A stretch of DNA of 64,000 bases from positions 135,046-199,045 of the forward strand of contig CAVQHY010000010.1 of assembly GCA_963712465.1 (NCBI GenBank). The letters are read 5' to 3'. The DNA comes from CAVQHY01 sp963712465. GTDB lineage: Bacteria > Actinomycetota > Thermoleophilia > Gaiellales > Gaiellaceae. This document shows positions 58,923 through 64,000 of this stretch, one piece after another. Position numbers and translations under genes: made by a program. Position 1 is the stretch's first letter; each line of letters opens with the position of its first letter. The notes under the pieces are model-generated. The model was not told where the DNA came from and searched no databases. It worked only from the letters and a program-made list of their open reading frames with translations.

Positions 58923-59273
58923 TCAGTCCTCCGTGTCCGGGGCGGGGCCGTTCGCGCGGTGCCCGCCCATTGACTTGGTTAGCCGCAGACTAGGACCGCG
59001 CCAAGCCGACGTCAAGTACTCCTCGAGTTCGGCGCGCCGAACGAGCGCCTTCCTCCCGTCGCCATGACGAGAGAGCCGACCCAGGCTTCGCAGGTCGTAC
59101 ACGCGCTGGCGACTCAGGCCGAAACGCTCGACCACCTCCTCGACCGTCAAATACTCGCGCACCTCCTCGCTCGCCAACCCGCGCCGATCGAACTCCCCCA
59201 GCACGAGCTCGGCCACCCGCACCGCGATCGCCTCGACGAGCTCCTCAGGAAGCTCGAAGCTCACCGCGGCCAT
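58923..59273 (-). CDS. Excisionase-like MerR/HTH_17 DNA-binding protein
   Basis: A 116-residue protein. A helical start (FELPEELVEAIAVRVAELVLGEF) is followed by the helix-turn-helix YLTVEEVVERFGLSRQRVYDLRSLGRLSRHGDGRKALVRRAELEEYL, the usual layout of HTH_17 or excisionase proteins. It ends four bases from the int start, so the two are co-transcribed and it probably controls excision. Confidence 0.82.
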   Translation of the reverse strand: MAAVSFELPEELVEAIAVRVAELVLGEFDRRGLASEEVREYLTVEEVVERFGLSRQRVYDLRSLGRLSRHGDGRKALVRRAELEEYLTSAWRGPSLRLTKSMGGHRANGPAPDTED

Positions 59274-59712
59274 GCCCTACCCCTCGCCAAGGGCTTCCAG
59301 AAGCACAGCGGCGCAGCCAGCGCGTCTGAGAGCGATCTGAGCGAACACCCGGAACAAGTGTTCGCCTCATACGAGGACGAGGTAGATCTGCGGAATCGTC
59401 GGCGAGATCGAGCTCGGGTCGGCCGAGGTCGAGTCGTGCCCTCCCCCGGTCCTTGCTCGGTCCTCGCTCTCGGCAACTTTGGGAGTCCCGGTCTCCCGGC
59501 GGGACTCCGGCTCGGCGGGGGTGCCCCCTCCCCCAGGGTGGGAGTCGGATTCGCGATCCTGACCGCATTGTTTGACCGCGCCTGCTGCGTCGCATGGTTG
59601 GGGCAATGACCGCTCGACTCGTAAAAGTCACGAGCCCGCCGCGGTTGTTGGAACGACTCGGTCCATCTGGGCCCGTCGCCTCGTGCGACGTGCAGGCGAT
59701 CGAGGTGGAAGC
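59274..59712. other. Non-coding gap between xis-like gene and prim-pol gene
   Basis: About 440 bases. A 9-pair hairpin, GGAGTCCCG...CGGGACTCC, lies at 59482-59508, and a GTTTGACCGCG site at 59570-59580. A reverse-strand reading frame of about 79 codons (59367-59606) is rich in Gly, Ser, Thr and Asp. I would not call it a gene. It may hold a promoter for the xis-int pair and a terminator for the prim-pol operon. Confidence 0.5.
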
Positions 59713-60852
59713 TCACGTCGCCACCTCGAACAAGGCACGACCATGATCGTCCTTTCCGATGATGCGGATGATCTTGAGTCGCATGAGCTCGTGGATCGCT
59801 CGTCCTGCAGTCGGTTGCGCTGTGCCGCACCATTCGGCGGCAAATCTCCATGAGAAACAGACCGGTGAGCCGAGAAGGGCGACGAGGCGGATGAAGCCCT
59901 CATAGACCTTCGCCACCGTCGTGGATACGCGCCTGGGGAGAGGTGGTGCTACTACCGGCGCTTCCGGTAGGAAGCCGGTGTCGACGAGCAGACGGAGCTT
60001 CCAGGCAGCGGCCTCGTGGTTCGGCAGTTGCCGTACCTCACCGGTCTGGACTGCGGCGTAGACCTCGGCCAGCAAGAACGCTGGAGGCCCGTCACGGCGG
60101 TGGAAGTCCATGTAGACCCATGTCCCGTGGATGGGTTCGCGGAAGAGGGACGCCGAAGGCCTTTGGTCGTCGTGACCGGGCAGGATGCATCGGAAACCTC
60201 GATCGATGGGCATCCCCAGTACGTCGCATGCCGCTTCCACGAACGGCGGATATGCGTCCCAGGCTGCCAAGTCGGACGGAATAGGCCGTGAACCTGTCTC
60301 TGGCGCGAGAGTGGCCGAGCGTGCTCGCTCCCGACTAGCCGATCGCGGCATCCTCACGTTAAGGAAATCCGTGATAAGCCGGTGATCGAAGGGAGCCGGA
60401 TCGGCGAGGTCCGGATGGACGCGCCACCCGTATTTCCCGCCATCGGGGTGCTCGCTCGGTGGGGCAACGACGTAGCCGCCATGGATGACTTCGCCGCCTG
60501 CGAACTTCTTGATCGGCGGTTTCTTCCGACTCTGAAGATAAAGCTGGTCACCGCGGTGCGTTTTGACCAGCGGTGTCGAAGGGACAGGCACACCGGGGTT
60601 CCTGGTGTCTCGATCAAGGACGGTCAGGCCGTGTGAGACGGGTCCGGTCTGGATCGCGATGTTCAGATCGGGATCGAACTCGAACCAGGTCTCCACTTCT
60701 GTCCGCGAGATCTCGCGCCGCAGTTGTGCCGTCTTGTTGGTGTCGTAAACTGCCTTAAGAAGCTCGAAGTGTGGTCTCTTGCCGCGAGGCTGAATCGGCA
60801 GTGGCTGCCAGCCGAGTTCGAGGTAGCGGATCGCAGCCTCGTAGCCGGTCAT
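59713..60852 (-). CDS. Bifunctional DNA primase/polymerase (prim-pol) replication protein
   Basis: A 379-residue protein. The N-terminal archaeo-eukaryotic-type prim-pol domain has YLELGWQPLPIQPRGKRP, LNIAIQTGPVSHG, the catalytic D80 and D82 in VLDRD, H99 in KTHRGDQ and GGYVVAPPSEHPDGGKYGW. A short Zn-like segment (RCILPGHDDQRPSASLF) and a C-terminal winged-helix-like part (EWCGTAQPTAGRAIHELMRLKIIRII) follow. This is the replication initiation enzyme of many actinobacterial integrative plasmids. No separate helicase domain is seen. It overlaps the next gene by four bases (ATGA). Confidence 0.85.
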   Translation of the reverse strand: MTGYEAAIRYLELGWQPLPIQPRGKRPHFELLKAVYDTNKTAQLRREISRTEVETWFEFDPDLNIAIQTGPVSHGLTVLDRDTRNPGVPVPSTPLVKTHRGDQLYLQSRKKPPIKKFAGGEVIHGGYVVAPPSEHPDGGKYGWRVHPDLADPAPFDHRLITDFLNVRMPRSASRERARSATLAPETGSRPIPSDLAAWDAYPPFVEAACDVLGMPIDRGFRCILPGHDDQRPSASLFREPIHGTWVYMDFHRRDGPPAFLLAEVYAAVQTGEVRQLPNHEAAAWKLRLLVDTGFLPEAPVVAPPLPRRVSTTVAKVYEGFIRLVALLGSPVCFSWRFAAEWCGTAQPTAGRAIHELMRLKIIRIIGKDDHGRALFEVAT

Positions 60853-61451
60853 CCGACGCGCTCCCGCCCAATGGGATCGCTCGGTTTGGCCGGGCTATCC
60901 GCGCCTCTTGATAACGGTTCTGACGACGGCGGCGCGCGACCGCCCGCCCGTCGCTGGCGAGCCGCCGCCCGTCGTCCGCGAGGGCCCCCGCGACAAGTTC
61001 CGCGCGGCAGCGGGCGTCCCATCTTACGAGCGGCGAGGTAGAGCTCGGCCAGGGAATGGTTTCGAAGTACCTGAGCCATCCCTCCGAGCGGGTTGTGCTC
61101 AGTTGCATTGGATGCCAAGCAGGCGGCCACTTGCTCGCGACTGGCCTGTTCGGCACAGGCCTCCTCAGGCGTCAGACCGGTAAAGCCGCGTGCGAGGAGA
61201 TGGTCGGCGATTGAGATGAAGAGCCTCATGACCTCGGTCAGATCGGGCGGCCCGTGCCGTCGCCCGTACTCGACGAGGACATCCCACCAAGTCTCAAGGA
61301 CAACGCTGAGGGCGACCGTGCGTTCGACCATCGAACGCAGCTCCGGATCCAACGCCGCCCACTCAGCCAGCTCCTCGGACGCGGCGTGCTCCCTCGCAAC
61401 AGTCCGCTCCCCAAAGAAGTACGCCTCCGGCAAATCATCCAGGTCCACCAT
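60849..61451 (-). CDS. Unknown protein of the integrative element
   Basis: A 200-residue protein without a recognised family. It is mostly helical and acidic in the first 140 residues (SEELAEWAALDPELRSMVERTVALS, WWDVLVEYGRRHGPPDLTEVMRLF). The last 55 residues are Gly/Arg/Pro-rich, perhaps a poorly conserved or misread tail. Coupled by ATGA to the prim-pol gene downstream. Its start faces the AT-rich palindromic region, so it begins the prim-pol operon. Confidence 0.6.
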   Translation of the reverse strand: MVDLDDLPEAYFFGERTVAREHAASEELAEWAALDPELRSMVERTVALSVVLETWWDVLVEYGRRHGPPDLTEVMRLFISIADHLLARGFTGLTPEEACAEQASREQVAACLASNATEHNPLGGMAQVLRNHSLAELYLAARKMGRPLPRGTCRGGPRGRRAAARQRRAGGRAPPSSEPLSRGADSPAKPSDPIGRERVG

Positions 61452-61536
61452 TGCCTGCGATCGGGCCGGGAAAGAGGTTCGAGGGCATTCGTCGTAGCCG
61501 TATCACCGAGGATACGCTAGCCGGTCTCATATTTCC

Positions 61537-61554
61537 ATAGAACATTTGTCCTAT
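61537..61554. promoter_or_regulatory. Operator-like imperfect palindrome
   Basis: ATAGAACA-TT-TGTCCTAT, two 8-base arms with one mismatch. It is directly followed by and overlaps TATTAT (61552-61557), a good -10 sequence, in the AT-rich gap between the divergent genes. Confidence 0.45.
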
Positions 61555-61578
61555 TATCGCGTGACTCTCTCCATAAGA

Positions 61579-61600
61579 GAGCAAGTATATATACTTGCTC
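61579..61600. repeat. Perfect 22-base palindrome in an AT-rich island
   Basis: GAGCAAGTATA followed at once by its exact reverse complement. CTCTC (61565-61569) can also pair with GAGAG (61577-61581). In a 70% GC genome this AT-rich palindrome stands out. It lies in the divergent gap between the prim-pol operon and the zinc-motif gene. It may be an operator, a replication origin or a cruciform site. Confidence 0.6.
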
Positions 61601-61672
61601 CAATTCTCTTCTCCCATCGGCCATAGACGAAAAAAGAACAACGGGACGAGTCACGCCTGATTAGCCGTCGCC

Positions 61673-62182
61673 GTGGTGAGAACCTGCAAGGCACTCAACA
61701 AGGAGGGCAGGCCCTGTCGAAGCACTGCGGTCGGCCCCGACGGCCTCTGCGCGTTCCACGCTGGACGGACAGTGGTGGGCACTGCGGAGAACCAGCGGAA
61801 TGCCGCGAAGGCCGCCGCAGAGGCCCGGAGGCGGCGGGCGGAAACACGGCGGATGAGCGCACTCGACTGGATGGCCGTGGCCGCCGAGGAGCATGGCCGC
61901 GAGATCGTCGGCGTCTACGTAAAGGCGATCGAGGGCGGTGACTGGCGGGCGGCCGAAGCCTTGATGAGCAGGATCTACGGGAAGCCCGAGGAAGCGCTGG
62001 TGGCGAGAGTCGATTCCAACCCAGTGGCGGAAGCGGTCCGGAAGCTGACGCTCGAGGAGAAGCTCGAACTACTGCAGCGGCTTCGAGCGGGTGAACTGAT
62101 TGGCGCGACGCCGGTGCCTGATGCGGTGCTCGCGACCGAGGCTCACGAGCCGCGCACTCTTTGCAGTAGCGGCTCAGGGTAG
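61673..62182 (+). CDS. Zinc-motif protein of mobile elements, function unknown
   Basis: A 169-residue protein. It begins with a Cys/His cluster, C5-x9-C15-x10-C26-x2-H29 (CKALNKEGRPCRS, GLCAFHAG), a small zinc-knuckle pattern often seen in phage- and plasmid-borne proteins. A helical part (AAKAAAEARRRRAETRR) and the segment IVGVYVKAIEGGDWRAAEALMSRIYGKPEEAL follow, then LTLEEKLELLQRLRAGEL. A partial second copy occurs at 63605-64000. GTG 61673 or 61676. It could be a small terminase-like or regulatory protein, but that is unproven. Confidence 0.7.
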   Translation: MVRTCKALNKEGRPCRSTAVGPDGLCAFHAGRTVVGTAENQRNAAKAAAEARRRRAETRRMSALDWMAVAAEEHGREIVGVYVKAIEGGDWRAAEALMSRIYGKPEEALVARVDSNPVAEAVRKLTLEEKLELLQRLRAGELIGATPVPDAVLATEAHEPRTLCSSGSG

Positions 62183-62207
62183 GCACCCCACCCCCGCAAA
62201 CGTGATC
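62163..62207 (+). repeat. Direct repeat, left copy
   Basis: Begins GCAGTAGCGGCTCAGGGTAG and ends CGTGATC. It is nearly identical to 63639-63684 (about four differences). It spans the last codons and stop of the zinc-motif gene. Confidence 0.75.
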
Positions 62208-62579
62208 GACGACGCGGAGTCCCATGATTCCCGACAGTCGGCGTCTCCTCTGTTGGAGCACTAGCGACGAGCGCTCCGTCTCCCCACGCGCGTACGTTGT
62301 CGACGCAACCGGGCGCAACCACCACGAAATCAGACACCCCGGCGGCCTCGCGGCCGAACAACCCACCTGGCAGCCGCGCTGACGCACCCGGGCAGGAGTC
62401 GCAAACCGGATCCACATCCACGGAGTGACCTTGGTCGACACCCCGCGAGATCTCCTAGTTCATGGAAGCACTCGGTGCACTGATCTCGACAATCAATCGC
62501 CCCAGCGTCGTCGGGCTCGTCGATGTCCCACCAAGCGACCATCGCCTCAGGGTCCTCCCGGCGAATATGAAGATCTCGA
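62183..62579. other. Gap without a confident gene
   Basis: About 400 bases. On the reverse strand, 62542-62330 (ATG start) reads WWDIDEPDDAGAIDCRDQCTECF and beyond. An overlapping frame at 62421-62143 reads DPVCDSCPG and GVSDFVVVAPGCVDNV. Both have some protein-like character and could be parts of one broken gene, but I cannot support a product. Confidence 0.3.
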
Positions 62580-63597
62580 TCACGTCGCCGACGTGGGAGG
62601 GTTCCGGTTCGTCAGCGTGGCGGGTGTCGCGGACGCCGTGGAGGGCGCATTAGCCGGGTTGCCAGGTGCCGGGACTGATGTCGGGATCGCGTTGGGCTGG
62701 GGAGGCCAGGTGGGGGCGTAGACGAGGCGGGTGTGAGTGTTCCCGTCGATGCTCATGACCCAGATGGCGTCGTTGGTGTAGTAGAGGATCTGTCGTTCGT
62801 CGGGTGACCATTGCGGCGACTGGACGTCCGGGATGCGTGCAAACCGCGTTCGTCGTCCTTGTCGGTCGGTGATGTAGATGCCGTTACCCCAGACGAAGGC
62901 GATCCTTTGCCCGTCCGGTGACCAGGAGGGCTCGGAACCCTTGGCAAGTCGTGTGAGGCCGCGGCCGTCCCGGCCGACAAGGTAGAGCTGCTGGATCGCT
63001 TCCTCGTCGGGAGCGCGTGAAGCAGATCACGCGGCCGTCCGGCGACCAAGCGGGGTCGCCGTCGCTCTCTCCTGCCGCTGGCAGTGTTAGTCGGCGGACC
63101 TGGTTCGTCCCTAGGGTGCGAACCCAGATCATGCTTCTGTTGGGGGGTTCGAACTTCGAATAGGCGAGGTGCTCCCCGTCGGGAGCCCAGGTCGGCGATG
63201 CAACGGACGTCCCGCCGCCAACGTGCACCAGCGTCTTCTGGATGCCGGTTGCAGGCACGTAGACGTTTAGGGCGACGGTGTCGCTGGCGTGGCCGGAGAA
63301 GGCGAGTGCCCTGCCTTGTCTCGACCAGGCAAGGTCGCCAACATCTTCCAGGCCCCCTCCCGGAGTTCGTCGGCCTGCCAGGGTCAGCCACGGAACGACC
63401 GCCATTCGCCGGATGTCGCTCCCGTCAGCGCTCATGCGATAAAGCGAGCTGGTGCCGCGTGGGAAGACGATGCTCGCGTGGGCACCTGCTGCCGCAGGCG
63501 ACACGAACCCGGCTTCGGCCACCGCGACGAGCCCGACCGCCACAACGAGCCGAAGCCGCGAATCACGAAAGTAACGATAGGCGCGAAACCGGATCAT
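62580..63597 (-). pseudogene. Secreted TolB/PD40-type beta-propeller protein, frameshifted
   Basis: From ATG 63597 a signal peptide (FRDSRLRLVVAVGLVAVAEAGF) is followed by PD40/WD40-like blades: FPRGTSSLYRMSADGSDIRRM, LAWSRQGRALAFSG, PTWAPDGEHLAYSKF, PAWSPDGRVICFTRS. At about 63012-63020 the frame shifts by one base and continues with QLYLVGRDGRGLTRLA, PSWSPDGQRIAFVWGNG, PQWSPDERQILYYTND and a Pro-rich end at 62580. One extra base explains the break. It may be a sequence error or genuine decay. TolB-like propellers bind proteins or peptides outside the cytoplasm. Confidence 0.7.
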
Positions 63598-63638
63598 GTG
63601 GGGATCTTTGTGCAGAGGCTTCGGGCGGGCGCTCTCCT

Positions 63639-63684
63639 GCAGTAGCGGGCTCAGGGTGGGCACCCCACCCCCGCGAACGTGATC
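63639..63684 (+). repeat. Direct repeat, right copy
   Basis: The same 45-base block as 62163-62207, here without an intact gene in front. The preceding bases (63605-63645) still read QRLRAG, a remnant of the zinc-motif protein tail. Confidence 0.75.
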
Positions 63685-64000
63685 CGGTCCCCGAGTCCCT
63701 CCGTTCGCTCCCAGGAGATTGCCGACTGTTTCCTGCGCGCGATCCGGGCCGGTGACTGGAAAGCAGCAGAGGCGGTGATGAACCGGATCTACGGCCGTCC
63801 TGACGACGCCCTGGCCGTCAAGGCACCGGCGATCGCACCGGCGGCGAGGAGGTTATCCGTTCGCTGAGTCTGGAGGAGAAGGTCGAGCTACTCAGACGCT
63901 TGCGGGAGGGTGCCGATGGCCCCACCTTGCTCGCGGGCCGCGACGAGCCGGGCGGGGAGCAGCCAGCGACGGTCTCGGGACGTTCGCGAAGCGCTTGGCC
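63681..64000 (+). pseudogene. Partial, frameshifted second copy of the zinc-motif protein
   Basis: Reads SQEIADCFLRAIRAGDWKAAEAVMNRIYGRPDDALAV, which matches IVGVYVKAIEGGDWRAAEALMSRIYGKPEEAL of the gene at 61673. After a one-base shift near 63845-63855 it reads VIRSLSLEEKVELLRRLREG, matching LTLEEKLELLQRLRAG. The N-terminal Cys/His part is missing. It runs off the right edge. Confidence 0.7.

Noticed and set aside
59261..59851. A 196-codon reverse frame between xis and prim-pol
   Set aside because: It overlaps the end of prim-pol in another frame and reads low-complexity Arg/Ser/Pro sequence.
61435..61641. A 68-codon reverse frame across the AT-rich island
   Set aside because: It crosses both palindromes and the promoter region; more likely regulatory DNA than a gene.
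57560..64000. Second attachment site within the window
   Set aside because: I searched by eye for the tRNA-Gln 3' end sequence downstream of int and found no copy; the other end is probably beyond 64000.

Overview
The window is a GC-rich (about 70%) chromosomal segment of an actinobacterium. The order tlyA, nadK, recN, steA, mctB, pyrG, NUDIX is the one known from mycobacteria. Together with a CGYC mycoredoxin, a DUF3866 gene, a copper-transporter (MctB) gene and an MnmA with an extra N-terminal domain, it suggests a deep-branching actinobacterial class, most probably Thermoleophilia. No rRNA or other taxonomic anchor is present, so this is an inference. Many genes use GTG or TTG starts, neighbours often overlap by 1-4 bases, and many mRNAs look leaderless, with a -10 box (TAGAAT, TAGACT or TACACT) about 6-10 bases before the start codon.

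Region by region. 1-5.9 kb: the end of an MFS exporter, recO, a mycoredoxin, mutM and the nucleoside salvage pair deoA-deoB. 5.7-21 kb: a 49-residue membrane protein, ald, NUDIX, DUF3866, M20 peptidase, pyrG, a GT2/WecA-like fusion, mctB, steA, recN, nadK, tlyA, a prenyl diphosphate synthase, a small XseB-like protein, nusB and accC. 21-31.9 kb: an unusual BCCP fused to a carboxyltransferase-like domain that has lost its metal ligands, then efp, pepQ, aroQ, aroK-aroB (fused), aroC, aroE, mltG and ruvX. Two surface or glycan genes lie on the opposite strand inside the aro cluster. 32-44.3 kb: a large secreted lamin-tail/Ig-like/RTX protein, alaS (with a frameshift), mnmA, a DivIVA-like coiled-coil protein, aspS, hisS, a metallo-beta-lactamase-fold hydrolase and a cupin. 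44.3-51.4 kb: a histidine-utilisation operon, ftcD, an SDR remnant, hutH, a HisD paralogue, hutU and hutI. 51.6-57.5 kb: a heterodimeric ABC exporter, two paralogous membrane proteins and an HD-domain protein. 57.49 kb: tRNA-Gln(CUG) with a terminator. 57.6-64 kb: an integrative element next to that tRNA, with a tyrosine integrase, an excisionase-like protein, a prim-pol replication protein, unknown proteins, an AT-rich palindromic control region, a zinc-motif protein and a partly decayed duplication around a secreted beta-propeller gene.

How the genes fit together. The core is housekeeping: the shikimate pathway to chorismate (aroB, Q, E, K, C), fatty-acid or acyl-CoA carboxylation (accC with the odd BCCP), DNA repair (recO, recN, mutM), translation (alaS, aspS, hisS, mnmA, efp, tRNA-Gln) and cell envelope (mltG, steA, mctB, GT fusion, DivIVA-like). 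Between the core genes are a catabolic operon (hut), surface-protein insertions and, at the right end, a mobile element. Three genes (alaS, ftcD and the propeller gene) each look interrupted by one extra base. For alaS this is probably a sequence error.
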